Assembly: GCF_014356525.2 (NCBI RefSeq)
Contig: NC_052514.1
Location: 8,346,837 to 8,410,836 of the forward strand
Source: Nilaparvata lugens
Taxonomy: Eukaryota; Arthropoda; Insecta; Hemiptera; Delphacidae
Direction: 5' to 3'
DNA length: 64,000 bases
Within the stretch, counting starts at the first letter, position 1, and each line of letters begins with the position of its first letter. The translations under genes were made by a program, and so were the position numbers. The notes under the pieces were generated by a model. That model worked only from the letters and a program-made list of their open reading frames with translations, was not told where the DNA came from and did not search any database. Below, piece after piece: positions 1 to 10,953 of the stretch.

Positions 1-1221
1 AACTGGTTTAACAGTTTTTGACTTCGGAGCAAGAGATTTTTTTTCAAGATTTGTTGAGACAGTAGATTGAGAAAAATTACCAATATCATCATTCTGCTGC
101 TTTAAAAAATTAACGATGGCACTCAATACCTCCAATCTATACTTTTTTGAATCAAATCTGGCAAATTCAAAACTATTATTAATGGATTTACTTTTGTTCT
201 TAGTTCTGATTTTGATGTAGCTTTCAAGGTGAAAGAGCGATAAGAAACCACAGTCAAATGAGTTTTGCTGTTGCAGACAGTCTACATGAACTATCCTATC
301 CGAATTGAGAACCAGTTTCATTCTTTCCACCAAAATATTCAATGACCTGTTGTTATATTCTCTCATAGAATCGAAATTATAGAAAGTACTATCAATGTAA
401 TCAAATACAACAAGACTCCAATGTGAGCCACTCCATCCATTTACAGAATCAACTTTGCAATTGTCATTAAGAATAAAGGCAATATTTCTGTTTACTGACG
501 AATTGGGGCATAACAAGGAAAGGTCATAACTACTATCATTGACAATCAAAGACACTACAGCCGTGTCAATGACAATTGAATCTTTACATCTAGAGAACAT
601 TTTCTTACAATACACATCAATGTCATTGTCTGTGAATAATTCATCACCGATGAATGTATTTAATCGATCAATCAGAGTTCCGCTAGTCCTATTGTCCCTG
701 GCTGGAGCTGGAACGGTCTGTGTCGTAATGTCTTTAGCTGCATCCAGACGTTGCATCAATTGGATATCCAGTTCAATCGATCTGTCTAAAGCCGCATTAC
801 GCTGTATCTCCAACTCCTCAAGCCGAGATTTCAACGATTCATTTTCAATTCTCAAAAGGGAAAGTTCATCATTCAGAGGACCAAATTGAGAATCCGATCC
901 ATCGAGCATCGATGACAAACTATTGGAATCGATATTTTGATTTCCCACTTCAGTTGTAAGTCCAACAGAGATAGTGGATGATGACGAAATCGGGGATTCA
1001 GAAAGCATTGCAAGTCGAGTATGATTCTTATGAGTACCAGACAATTCAACAACCCTATCACAGTTCACATCAGTCTTCATGGAAGCCGCACATTCCTTAT
1101 CAAGGCAACGCCAAGTGATAACACTGCTAACAGTAGATGAGAACGATTTTCTATACTTATGTCCTTTATATATTATTCCGGGTTTATTCTTTGAGGTCTG
1201 AAAACGCTGAATATTTTCCAT
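1..1221 (-). CDS. FLYWCH zinc finger + SENP8/ULP1-like cysteine protease (partial, runs off left edge)
   Basis: Reading the minus strand from the ATG at 1219-1221, the frame is open to base 1 (about 407 codons, no stop), so the C-terminus is outside the window. Residues ~1-70 form a FLYWCH-type zinc finger: a GHKYRKS block, then ITWRC, KEC and a GTHKNH pair supplying the Cys/Cys/His/His ligands. Residues ~75-165 are Ser-rich and then charged, helix-prone (SLKSRLEELEIQ). Residues ~235-360 match the C48 (SENP8/DEN1-like) peptidase: catalytic His in SHWSLVVFD, Asp in FYNFDS, Gln-Asn-Ser and Cys in QQNSFDCG, all present. C48 enzymes cleave ubiquitin-like modifiers such as SUMO or NEDD8. Both domains are also known as cargo of Mutator-like elements, so this may be a host gene, a captured gene or a transposon product. 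No introns are needed. Domain calls are firm; biological role is inference. Confidence 0.8.
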   Translation of the reverse strand, partial: MENIQRFQTSKNKPGIIYKGHKYRKSFSSTVSSVITWRCLDKECAASMKTDVNCDRVVELSGTHKNHTRLAMLSESPISSSSTISVGLTTEVGNQNIDSNSLSSMLDGSDSQFGPLNDELSLLRIENESLKSRLEELEIQRNAALDRSIELDIQLMQRLDAAKDITTQTVPAPARDNRTSGTLIDRLNTFIGDELFTDNDIDVYCKKMFSRCKDSIVIDTAVVSLIVNDSSYDLSLLCPNSSVNRNIAFILNDNCKVDSVNGWSGSHWSLVVFDYIDSTFYNFDSMREYNNRSLNILVERMKLVLNSDRIVHVDCLQQQNSFDCGFLSLFHLESYIKIRTKNKSKSINNSFEFARFDSKKYRLEVLSAIVNFLKQQNDDIGNFSQSTVSTNLEKKSLAPKSKTVKPV

Positions 1222-1721
1222 TCTTATAGAAAATTGTTCACAGTGTTGTGTAAGATGGAGATAATATACAACGCAAGCAACAAGAAACTAGAAGTTCATT
1301 AAGATTGTAGGTAAGTTGCTATCTAGAACGATAATAAGAAGGCACGTGGAATCAACAGGTTAAACACTGAGAAAATGTAACGGGTTGTCTATAAGGTTTG
1401 CTGATAACGATTCATTGATGATTATTTGTCCTTATCACTTCAGAGAGGTTTTGCAGTCAGATTGAAAATCAACTATACTCTTGAAGTCACCGTTACAGGA
1501 ATCAAAACTCACCCGCACTCACAGCAGCAGACTACTATATGGCATGCAACTAGTGGCATGCAACTGATCAAGGCGCAAAGACTGATAACATTGCACTGTT
1601 CAAGACCTAGCCAGCCGGCATCCGAAAGTGAGGTTAAAAACACTGATCCAGAAAACACACAACAACACGAACTTGATTCAGTATTAGCATAACTTAGTAA
1701 CTGCAATATGAACTCAACACT
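1222..1721. other. Spacer between FLYWCH-ULP1 frame and carboxypeptidase
   Basis: This 500-bp stretch is the presumed upstream region of the FLYWCH-ULP1 frame and the downstream region of the truncated carboxypeptidase. I looked for the missing carboxypeptidase C-terminal motifs (YNGQLD-like, NAGHL-like) on the minus strand here and see none. A short local duplication of GGCATGCAACT occurs near 1541-1565. Confidence 0.5.
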
Positions 1722-2825
1722 TTACTTTAGTCCTACCATAACTGATTTTTCTCTATAACGTGAGTAATACTTTAAGTTACGTAAAAGTTTCGGAACAGAT
1801 ACAACTTTGAAACAGTTGACAAATTTCAGGTGATCCGATGTCCAACTAGACTCGTGTTCGTTTAGAAAGTTGAAATGCTCCTCAATACCGGTCAAATTTG
1901 ACAAAACGCTACCGTGGGGCGAATAAAAATACCCCAAAACTAGCTCCCCAAACAGATCTGTAGCTTTGTTGTAATCACCCACATTAACACTCTTAATTAT
2001 ATTGTTTTCATATTGATGGAACAAAGTTTGACCTTTCAAGTCAATCAAACCAGTCTGATACAGATAATCCCCGTATTTCATCATGTTTACAGGATCACTC
2101 AACCCATTACCTATCATCAAACCTTGTAGGTTAACCTTGAAAATGTTGTCGACCTCAGCATTTCTTCGATGAATAGTGTAAGCTAACGCGGGCACATACT
2201 TCCCTGCATATGATTCCCCCGTGATAAAAAACTTGTTACCCTGGAGGTTTGGGAAAAGTTTGAAAAACTGTTCAACAACACAATACAAATGTTCACCGAT
2301 TATTGTCTGGTTTTGTGTGTAGCCGTCACAATCTGTGAAACTGAACCCGGTTCCCACAGGGTTATCAATGTACAGCATGTTACTCAACCTATGCCACGAG
2401 TACTCCCTAGCAAACAATTCACCATTTTTCAAAAAATACGGTCCATGTTCAAGGAGTAAACCAAAAAGTCCGGACGACCCAGGACCTCCTTGGAGCCACA
2501 CTGTTACGGGAGCATTCTCCCAGTCGACAGCACTTTTGAAAAACCAGAAAAATATGTTTGATTTGTAGTTTTTGTCAACTGTGAGATAGCCTGCATGACT
2601 CTCAACGCTATGGTTCTTCAATAACGGTTTCACAACTGATAATTTACGAGCCTTATCCAATAGACCTTGTTCAATTAAAGGAGTAAGGTACAATTCGCTG
2701 TCTTCCACTTTTGACGGTTCACTTTGTTTTTGCAGAAAATAGCTATCAACACAGATAATCAGGCTACAAATAATCAAAAAGTAGCCAACAATTTTGAAAC
2801 ACCGGTACAAAACCATTATGAACAA
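1722..2825 (-). CDS. C-terminally truncated serine carboxypeptidase (S10, CPVL/vitellogenic type)
   Basis: A single 367-codon frame. An N-terminal hydrophobic stretch (residues ~11-28, GYFLIICSLIICV) looks like a signal peptide or anchor. Family motifs follow in order: WLQGGPGSS (residues 110-118, oxyanion region; the usual residue is Asn where Gln stands), YIDNPVGTGFSF (152-163), the nucleophile Ser205 in GESYAG, and IGNGLSDPVN. Similarity to the paralogue at 10954-12864 continues to about residue 338 (WTSDH..FVN) and then stops; a short unrelated tail leads to the stop codon. The catalytic Asp and His that lie in the last ~110 residues of the family are missing, so proteolytic activity is unlikely. 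The family's usual length is 400-480 residues. It may be a decaying duplicate, or the missing part may be an exon I cannot find. Such enzymes are secreted or lysosomal and trim C-terminal residues. Confidence 0.8.
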   Translation of the reverse strand: MFIMVLYRCFKIVGYFLIICSLIICVDSYFLQKQSEPSKVEDSELYLTPLIEQGLLDKARKLSVVKPLLKNHSVESHAGYLTVDKNYKSNIFFWFFKSAVDWENAPVTVWLQGGPGSSGLFGLLLEHGPYFLKNGELFAREYSWHRLSNMLYIDNPVGTGFSFTDCDGYTQNQTIIGEHLYCVVEQFFKLFPNLQGNKFFITGESYAGKYVPALAYTIHRRNAEVDNIFKVNLQGLMIGNGLSDPVNMMKYGDYLYQTGLIDLKGQTLFHQYENNIIKSVNVGDYNKATDLFGELVLGYFYSPHGSVLSNLTGIEEHFNFLNEHESSWTSDHLKFVNCFKVVSVPKLLRNLKYYSRYREKSVMVGLK

Positions 2826-3969
2826 AAATGAAGCGACACAAAGACACTGTCAAAGATCCGACAATTGAAAGAGATAAAAAGTAAATTACTGTTGAATTAC
2901 AACAAAGTGAATCTGTAAAACACTATTCTCAATAAAAATCAAAGAGTTTTCCACAAAGAGAATCTCAACTTTCTATCACTATTCTGAAACTAATATCGCC
3001 AGAAAGAGAACTAAGTAGAGTTCTAGAGAAAAATCAATCTAGACTAGAAAGTTGAATGAATATTATTATCAACCTAACTCATAATACAGTACTTTGATTC
3101 ATTATGTAATTATCATATTATTGATGATAAATATTGAGCTAATAAGAAGAAATATTGTTATCTAATGTTAATTAGAGCAGTTACAGTAAAGTGTACATGA
3201 AATTTAATTATAAATGTACGTTAATGGATATGATATTAGGAAAAGATTTTTTTCTGGTGTGGCGCACTCACACAACTTTCCTTGCCGTTATAAAAATTGA
3301 TCACCTGACGCTAGTGTTCACGCGTATCTCAAGTCTACTATTGAAAGATCCAAGCCAGCTGGTGACAGGACAATAACGCTAGAGTCACACGAAGTCTGCT
3401 ATCTCTTCATAGTGAATGATTCAGTGGCCAACAGTTTGCAATTGAAATAATAACATTTTCTCGAATTTCGAGCTTATTTTAAATTTTAGGTGAAAATTTT
3501 ACTGGTCATCAATTGTATAGATTTTCATGCTTAATCTTCTCCACTAGGAATTTCTTGTTTAAATTGTATCTGAAGCCTGATAATTGGGAATCTTAAATCA
3601 AACTTTGCATAGATGGGGCGGAGCACCTGGAATTTTTACAGATATGGAAACTTGAAACGTATAGAAATTTAGAAATTCGGGTACCTTAATTTTTTTCGGA
3701 AAGCAATACTTCCTTACCTATGGTAATAGGGCAAGGAAAGTAAAAAATATTGTTATCTAATGCTAATTAGAGCAGTTACAGTAAAGTGTACATGAAATAA
3801 TTATAAATGTACGTTAATGAATATGATGTTGGGAAAATATTTTTTCTACAGCTGGATATAGAATAGAATAGAAAATATTTATTCTGTATAATTTTACACT
3901 TGGGTTGATGAAAGTTGTTAAAAAACCGTGTCAATACTTTGCTATACTCATGTGTCACATTCAGCGGTA
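2826..3969. repeat. Repeat-filled spacer: direct repeats around an inserted element, and a LINE 3' tail
   Basis: A ~95-bp segment (starting ATTGTTATCTAATG) occurs at about 3152-3250 and again at about 3747-3845 in the same orientation. Between them lies a ~500-bp block whose ends are roughly inverted (AACTTTCCTTGCC near 3276 and GGCAAGGAAAGT near 3731), suggesting an inserted non-autonomous element or a duplication that came with it. At about 3852-3968 the minus strand reads like a LINE 3' end with a (TTCTA)n tail, resembling the tail of the LINE at 5975-9247. No coding sequence is recognised. Confidence 0.5.
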
Positions 3970-4163
3970 AGCTGTGTTTACACCAAAGCTATCAACAAAA
4001 TGTTTATTTTTCCATCCTTATAGATTCTATTAGACTATTAGATTGAACATAACTTCTCATACACGATGTGCATATGTGTTTGTCAAGCTCCGTTTAATCT
4101 AATAGAATCTATAAGGACGGAAAAATAAACATTTTGTTAATAGCTTTGGTGTAAACGCAGCTG
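3970..4163. repeat. Foldback MITE, family A, copy 1
   Basis: An almost perfect hairpin of ~194 bp. The arms begin AGCTGTGTTTACACCAAAG and end with the inverse, and both carry the internal block TTATAGATTCTATTAGA with its complement. It is flanked by TA on both sides (3968-3969 and 4164-4165), the target duplication of Tc1/mariner-type elements. Further copies lie at 9251-9435, 57341-57437 (core only), 63379-63533 and 63690-63868. Confidence 0.85.
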
Positions 4164-5974
4164 TAGAGAAATCATGAATCTACAACAATATACACGTTTT
4201 TATACCATCAATGATTTTCTACTACAGAATAATAATTTCTCAATAGTTTTCTATGAAAAATAATGTTTCATTCAGCAGTAGAAAAGGTAATCAATCCTAA
4301 ACACCACACCAATTACAATCTCATCAATAATAATGTTCTACTTAAAAGTTATAAAAATTATGAATTGAAGTTGTATTCCTTTTTATCTTTTATAATTACT
4401 TACTTATGAAATGTAGATAATGATTTTTGCATGGGTTCACGAACTGCATGACTTTTTTTCTTTCTCATTTTTCTATTTCTATCTTGTTTTTGTAGTAATC
4501 TATATTAATTTTTACTGTGCTCATCTATTATACTTTTAGTTTTACATTAATACTTATCGTATAGTTTATTCATGTACAGTGCTATTTTGTTTTGTACCAC
4601 TATGGGTCTTGTTAGACTCAGTGCAAATTGTCACATTGTATAAATAAATAATTAAATTGAAAGGGACTATCTTTCTATCTCTACTATAACTATATCATAA
4701 CTATAACTATAACTATACTTGTAATGTAGTTGTTTTTGATGAATAAATTTTATTTGATTTGATCATTCAATCTATGAGTTTTGAAAATAAACTCCCAATC
4801 AGAATTGCAGGTTCTCACATCTCTCATTCTCAATCAACAACTATCAACTCATTGAAATTGAAAATGTTTCTTTTCCATAAAACAAATGGGCTGCATAAAA
4901 ATTATAATATTTGAAATATGTTATATTTGAAATTTTTATATATATATTATATTTGAAATTGGAAGCATCTCTCATGAACACATGCCTGTGAGAGAGGGTA
5001 CGTTTGGATAGAACAATATCTCAAATCACAAAAAGTTTTATTAGAGTTTATTAAAGTTTTATAAAAGTTTCATTAGCTAACTAGCTGGCACGGCGAACTT
5101 CGTACCGCCAAATCGTTTAATGCATCTCATGTCAAACTTTAGCTGGATGCAAACCTGAGGAGGCGCGATGCGGCATTTTATTTTTATAGATAATTTTCCA
5201 ACTGCAAAATGAATAATTTACTAAAAATCAATTAATTCTCAACACCGAAGACAGCACAATCATTCGAAACACAGCAATATCTTTAAAGCATGTAAGTCTT
5301 TATAACCTGAGGCCGCACTACTGGATGGTTACACACAGAGCAGTCATTTTGTTTTTAGTCGGGGAGTTTAGAATAAAATATGTGGGCAGTTATGGAGCAG
5401 CACACACTCTTGTCTACTATCTACCGACGGCTGTTGTATGGCGCAATGATTATAACAGCTGATTTTTATTTATGTGTGTGGCCAGCTCACAAATCTCCTC
5501 CCATAAGGATTACATGTAAACTTTGAAGGACCGTAGGAAAGAGTCCTGAAGTCGAATTATGGATTTAATAGGTCATAAACCTGGTCCTGAACATAACGAA
5601 CACAATTAAGAAAAAATCATCAAATTCGGTGCACTCATAAAAAAGTTATTGAATGTCAAAATTTGAGGCTCGATTTCTATTTATGTGGATAAGTAAAATA
5701 TCCTTAATCCTCAATATATTCATAAATTAATAGTAATTTCCACTCTAATTGATACTCCATAGAGAAATGAGTATGTCGATGGAGTAAAACAAAAATTTTA
5801 ATAGCTAATAATAAAAAATCCTTAACCCTCAATATAATCATAAACCAATAGTAATTTTCACTCTAATTGATACTACATAGAGAAATAAGTATGTTGAAGG
5901 GGTAAACACAGTATGTTGTCTTTTCTACTTAGATAGTTTTATTGACATGAAAACTGATTTTGCCTAGAGCACGG
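4164..5974. other. Non-coding AT-rich spacer with a tandem duplication
   Basis: No gene is recognised. A ~100-bp segment starting TCCTTAATCCTCAAT at 5701 is repeated with ~88% similarity at 5819 (period 118 bp). A short GC-richer block at about 5090-5170 (GAACTTCGTACCGCC) looks like a dispersed repeat fragment. Confidence 0.5.
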
Positions 5975-8900
5975 AGTAGAATAGAATAGAATAGAATAGA
6001 AATATATTTATTGAGCAACAAAATATGAAAAACATCACAATACATGATTTTTTTTTTACATAATATATATTTTTTGACATGACCAGTTGGTCGTCTGCCA
6101 AGTTGAGTTATTTTATTATAGATTTTTATTCGTTTTTTTGGATTTGAAATAGAAAATATAAACAATATACATGCAAGAAATTTTACTACTACAGTATTTG
6201 AGTAAGAGAAGCGATCACGTATTATATTCTCCTATTAGAATTTTCCTGTATGCCCATGCACTTTTAACAAATCCTATCAGTGCCCTCCAATCACTACCAT
6301 TAAAAAATTCAAAGACCTTATCCTCTGATATAACTCTATTACCCAAATGTGCCCTTCTCATCTCTCCTAATACAGGACATTTCCCCATGAAATGTAGAAT
6401 ATCCTCTTCTTCCCTCGTGTTGCACAACGTGCATATCGTCTGTATCCCTTCCCGTCCTACACTCCTGTTCAAATACCACAGTCCTCCTCTCGTTCTGAAA
6501 ATTATAGATTTTTCATTTCGGGTGAAATTCTTTTTCAAATAATTATTGCGCTCTGTTAGTGGGTTGAGACGAGAGTATACGTAATGCAGCCTAGATTGTC
6601 TGGCACGTGCTATCCACTTCTCTCTACACTCGTCCTTCATAAATTCATTGATACTCTTCAATCTCTGCCTCCACGCATCCTGCACGCCCATCTCCCATTC
6701 CGGCAATTCAATCCCACATTTTTCTGCCTGCGTTTTCCATATCCTGTACCAACCTACTTTTTGTTCTATCATTTTTTGCGCGAGTTTTCTTGGTAATCTG
6801 TTTGGCTGCAGAGATAGAATTTTCAGGATATAGCTGTAGTGCAGCTCGTACAAGTAGTGATATAGATTACACGTATTCGTCTCAAGATAGATAATGTGAT
6901 TGGGCGTTGACTGTGGCAGAGAGAACAATCTCTTAATGAAGGATCTATGAAGTCGTTCCACATCTTCAAAGTTATTATATCCCCACACTTGCCCTCCGTA
7001 GCTCACAAGAGCTTTTATTACTGCATCGAACATTATCCACTTACTCTCCTCCTTTACTTCATTCTGCGCTACAAAAAAATTCCAAACATTATTTACAGCA
7101 AAATTCGCCACCGCTACACGCTCTCTCACATGCTCACTAAACTTCATTTGAGTAGTGAATGTTACTCCTAAATATTTGTAACTGTTAACTACACCTATAT
7201 GCTCGCGTCCCCAGTACCACCTTTCATGCATCGCCAGTCGTCCGCCTTTTCTAAATACCATTATCTTTGTCTTATCCGAATTTATTTTAAGTCCCCACTT
7301 CTCGCAATAATTTTTTAAACACACTATCATTCTCTGTAAAGCTTTGGGTGTGGATGCAGTCAAAATTAAGTCATCCGCATACATCAGACCCTTAATATTT
7401 AATTCATCTATCCATATTCCATCTTCCATACCATCAAAAATGTCATTTATGAAGAGAGTGAACAATAGCGGGGAGAGTAAGCATCCTTGTTTTAATCCGT
7501 TATCTGTACTGAATGCTCCACTCATACCATCGTCTTTGCCTTGGCTATTCTTACACCATACGAATGCACGTGTATTCCTGTATAATTTCTCGATTATATT
7601 CACAAATTTGGTGGATAGCCCTATCTGAAACAACTTATAAATTAACGCATGACGATCTATATTATCAAAAGCGGCCTTGAAATCTACATATAAACAATAC
7701 ACTTTATTTTTCCCTCCCTTCACCTTCAAACTAATAATACTGTATAAATTGAATATGTTGTCTATTGTACTGTATCCCCTCCTGAAACCTGCTTGTTCTT
7801 CTTTTATCACCCTACGAATTTCTACCCATTTATTCAATCTATTTAGAAGGACACCTGAGAAAATCTTTGATAATGAGTTGATAAATTGTATTCCTCTGTA
7901 ATTTGTAGCCTCTTTCTTATCACCTTTTTTGTGTATTGGAAATATAACCGCTTCTGAAAAATTGTCGGGTACCAGTCCTGTATCGAATATGTAATTATAA
8001 AACGCAAGCAATATATTCAAAAATTCATTTGGGGCTGCCTTGAAAAATTCGACTGGTATGCCATCGGTGCCAGGTGCTTTATTAATTTTTGCTTTTTCAA
8101 GTACCAGATAAAGTTCCTCATTTGTTATTCTAGTATCTAGGGTTTCATCTTCTATGAAAGGTGCAGCATATAGAACTTTTTCCGCTTCAACTTCCACTGT
8201 GAGTAATTTTTTGAAATGTTTCATCCAATTCTCAACAGTAATCTGGCCTGAACTAACAAAAGATGATTTTTTAAATGATTTTACCGCAGCCCAAAACTGT
8301 TTTGAATCTCGTACATTCTCTAGACTTCCTCTAATCTTATTATAATATAAGTCCTTTTTCTTTTTACAAATCTGTGCGTATTTTTTATTCTCTTCTAAGT
8401 ACAATTGTCTCGCTTGTTGAGTATTTACTTTTCTAAAAAGTCTCAGGTATGCAAAGCTTCTTTTCCTCGCCTTATCACACTCCCAGTCGAACCATTTCTT
8501 TTTCCCACACTTATCTTCTCTCTTATAAAACTGTGCCTTGTTACCTGCCGCCTCTTTAACAATGTTGATAATCTTTCCTGCTGCCTGATTACTATCGAGG
8601 GGTAAGATAAAGCCACAGCTGCTTTGTGATAACTTATTACGGTACTTAGAAACATCTACCTTCGACCAAATTAACTTGGGTATTAGCGTAAGGCTTTCTT
8701 CTTGTGTATCTGATAATCCACATTTAAATTTAACTTCTACCGGCATATGGTCTGAGAATCTTTCAGCAAGTACTTCAAAACTACTTACGACTGCCAGTGC
8801 ACTCATCGACACACAACAAAAATCTATAACGGAGCATCCTGTACTTGCTACATATGTAAATTCTCCCTCCTTGTCACCCGTTGACCTTCCATTTAAAACA

Positions 8901-9250
8901 CACAAATTAAATTCCTCACACATATTCATTACTCTTCGCCCATTTGTATTGAAAATTTCATCTTTCGAGTTTCGGGTAGCATTAATAAGCCAATCACTTT
9001 GCATTATCTCATCAGGTATTATCTGTGCATTTGCTATACGTCCGTTGAAGTCTCCTATCAGCATCAGCTGCTCACCTATCTCTCTGCTTTCCATGAATTT
9101 ATTGAGCTTATTGAAATCTTCTCTCCAACTTTCTCCTGGGGTCAGATAGACAGGCAATATATGAATTTTGTTAGTACTATCATATTTTAATGTTATCACT
9201 GTCCTATCATCATAATGAGTAAATTCACAAATTGTGTTTTTATTCAAGTA
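5975..9250 (-). mobile_element. Non-LTR retrotransposon (LINE), 5'-truncated
   Basis: The element is read on the minus strand. It has a 3' UTR ending in a (TTCTA)n tail at about 5979-6000 and a long endonuclease/reverse-transcriptase frame (6215-9247). The 5' part is lost: the frame enters at the endonuclease middle and a family A MITE starts 3-4 bases upstream. The clade is not settled by eye. The C-terminal CCHC-like finger and APE-type endonuclease fit the R1/I/Vingi group better than RTE. Confidence 0.85.
6215..9247 (-). CDS. LINE endonuclease-reverse transcriptase, missing N-terminus
   Basis: About 1010 codons are open without a stop, with no ATG at the entry: the first codon counted is TTG, so the true start is lost. 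Residues ~1-170 are the later part of an APE-type endonuclease (LIGDFNGRI and SDHMPVEV motifs). Residues ~400-690 are the reverse transcriptase (KAPGTDGIPVEFFK, YRGIQFINSLSKIFS, DFKAAFDNIDRHAL, NGLKQGCLLSPLLF and the catalytic MYADDLI). A C-terminal zinc-knuckle-like motif CTLC..(H)..C lies near residues 944-962. The uninterrupted frame implies recent insertion. It cannot retrotranspose on its own without the N-terminal endonuclease region and any ORF1. Confidence 0.9.
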   Translation of the reverse strand: MNKNTICEFTHYDDRTVITLKYDSTNKIHILPVYLTPGESWREDFNKLNKFMESREIGEQLMLIGDFNGRIANAQIIPDEIMQSDWLINATRNSKDEIFNTNGRRVMNMCEEFNLCVLNGRSTGDKEGEFTYVASTGCSVIDFCCVSMSALAVVSSFEVLAERFSDHMPVEVKFKCGLSDTQEESLTLIPKLIWSKVDVSKYRNKLSQSSCGFILPLDSNQAAGKIINIVKEAAGNKAQFYKREDKCGKKKWFDWECDKARKRSFAYLRLFRKVNTQQARQLYLEENKKYAQICKKKKDLYYNKIRGSLENVRDSKQFWAAVKSFKKSSFVSSGQITVENWMKHFKKLLTVEVEAEKVLYAAPFIEDETLDTRITNEELYLVLEKAKINKAPGTDGIPVEFFKAAPNEFLNILLAFYNYIFDTGLVPDNFSEAVIFPIHKKGDKKEATNYRGIQFINSLSKIFSGVLLNRLNKWVEIRRVIKEEQAGFRRGYSTIDNIFNLYSIISLKVKGGKNKVYCLYVDFKAAFDNIDRHALIYKLFQIGLSTKFVNIIEKLYRNTRAFVWCKNSQGKDDGMSGAFSTDNGLKQGCLLSPLLFTLFINDIFDGMEDGIWIDELNIKGLMYADDLILTASTPKALQRMIVCLKNYCEKWGLKINSDKTKIMVFRKGGRLAMHERWYWGREHIGVVNSYKYLGVTFTTQMKFSEHVRERVAVANFAVNNVWNFFVAQNEVKEESKWIMFDAVIKALVSYGGQVWGYNNFEDVERLHRSFIKRLFSLPQSTPNHIIYLETNTCNLYHYLYELHYSYILKILSLQPNRLPRKLAQKMIEQKVGWYRIWKTQAEKCGIELPEWEMGVQDAWRQRLKSINEFMKDECREKWIARARQSRLHYVYSRLNPLTERNNYLKKNFTRNEKSIIFRTRGGLWYLNRSVGREGIQTICTLCNTREEEDILHFMGKCPVLGEMRRAHLGNRVISEDKVFEFFNGSDWRALIGFVKSAWAYRKILIGEYNT

Positions 9251-9435
9251 AGCTTCGTTTACACCAAAGTTATCAACAAAATGACAATAAATAAATCCTT
9301 ATAGATTCTATTAGATTGAACGGAGCTTGACAAACACATATGTTCATCATGTGTATGATAAGTTATGTTCAATCTAATAGAATCTATAAGGACGGAAAAA
9401 TAAACATTTTGTTAATAACTTTGGGGTAAACGCAG
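9251..9435. repeat. Foldback MITE, family A, copy 2
   Basis: Same hairpin family as 3970-4163: left arm AGCTTCGTTTACACCAAAG, right arm ending TTTGGGGTAAACGCAG, with the internal TTATAGATTCTATTAGA block inverted at the other side. It abuts the broken 5' end of the LINE and may mark where the LINE was cut off or inserted. Confidence 0.8.
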
Positions 9436-10195
9436 AAGAATAATTCTACAACATGTGTGATAATAGATTCAAATAAGATTCGATTATTTATCAATCTAAT
9501 ATTTTTTTAGATTTCTCCAATGACATATTACTTTTTTGATCCAGGTATGAAAAAAACTGAGTTTTATTTGCCACAGCCACTTGAAAGAACCTTTTAAACT
9601 TTCTGTCAACTTCTATGTTTGCTAAACACTTTCGACAGATAATCCGAAAAAAGTTCTTCAATGTCTGGAGTATAGCATGATTAAGATTGGATCGGAAATT
9701 TCTGATAGGCTAATAGTCTAAGGGAAATGGCCTATAGGAAAATAGGCTGATTCTCTATAATTGAAAATATTTATTTCAATGATTATGATATAATTAGATC
9801 GAATGAAACCAGAATTACAACTACTTAATTTTGCAAAACAATACTTGATACTGTCACCATGAAAGAAATATAAGAGGAGAAATATAGGAAAAAAATCGTT
9901 ATATTCAAAAAAGGTGTAATGTTTCAAGCTTTCACAAATTGATTCCAACTTCAAAAACAATACAGACTCAATTAAATTAAAAATAAAAATCTCAGTACCC
10001 TTTTTTTGAATTATTTTATCACAACATGTTTCAACATTAATCATGTTTCAATATTTATATTACAAGTAGCCCTATACAGAAAAAAGTCAATTGAACTGAT
10101 TCATTCGTCACTCAGTCTTTAGTGAGTCTACTTAAAAAGAAATTTCAACTTTTAAAATCATCAATAATATTAACTCTCCAATCACTAAATGGGAA
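9436..10195. repeat. Spacer with a dispersed AT-rich repeat carrying a hammerhead-like remnant
   Basis: About 9955-10095 resembles the repeat at 58166-58330: both share AAAAATCTCAGTACCC, then TATTTTATCACAACATGTTTC, and TTACAAGTAGCCCTATACAG. No coding sequence is recognised in the remainder. Confidence 0.5.
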
Positions 10196-10870
10196 ATGAC
10201 ACGGAACTCCTCGAAAACTCATTACAAATTTTCGAAAATGAATTTCACGGAACTCCTCGAAAACTCATTACAAATTTTCAAAAATAAATTTCTAAAAAAA
10301 TTAACTGTTTCTATGTATTCTAAAAACAAAGCTACTCAAAAAATCTCACAAAATCCCAAGAATAAATTTCTCAAAAACCAATTTTCCCCACGTTTTCTAA
10401 GAACATAGTTATTCAAAAACTGTCTTTTTTTCTCTACGGCTAATCTTGAATATAAATAAAAATAGAAATCTAAGTACCAATTAGTATCAATTGATTAGTC
10501 ACAACATGTTTCGTCTATATTATGCCATTATTTATTTATTTATTTATTAGGTTAGCACAAACAATACAATGATCGGAAAAGAAAAAACAGGCTATTGTCC
10601 AAAACTTCTTCAATTCCCTAATTTAGTTTCAAATTGTTCAAATATTATACATAGGTTATGTCCATTTCAAATTCTACACCAAATCATCGATCTGAAAATA
10701 TGAATTTGAATAGAACAAACAAATTATCAAGACTTGGTACATTTTTAAAGAGTACTTGGATTTATATTTTTATTTATTCAAAAACATTTCACAAATTCCC
10801 AAAAATACACTTGTTTTCTCAAGAATCAATTGTCTCCACGTGTTCTGTCAACAAATTATAACTCAGATAC
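10196..10870 (-). pseudogene. Decayed copies of the serine carboxypeptidase C-terminus
   Basis: On the minus strand, 10340-10410 reads WGKLVFEKFILG, a degenerate copy of the last codons of the carboxypeptidase immediately to the right (WGRLLFEKFVFGKL). A more degenerate version lies at about 10790-10850. At 10200-10290 a 46-bp unit starting ACGGAACTCCTCGAAAAC is tandemly repeated and resembles the same region. These look like remains of further tandem carboxypeptidase copies or duplicated 3' ends. A dispersed retroelement tail (AACAGGCTATTG.. CCC with ATTTATTTATTTATT) lies at about 10540-10640. Confidence 0.45.
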
Positions 10871-10953
10871 TTCTGAAAATTACGAAAAATATTTTCTTTG
10901 AAACAACTATCTCCATATAAAAACCACAAATATTCAAATTTCATCAAACGTCC

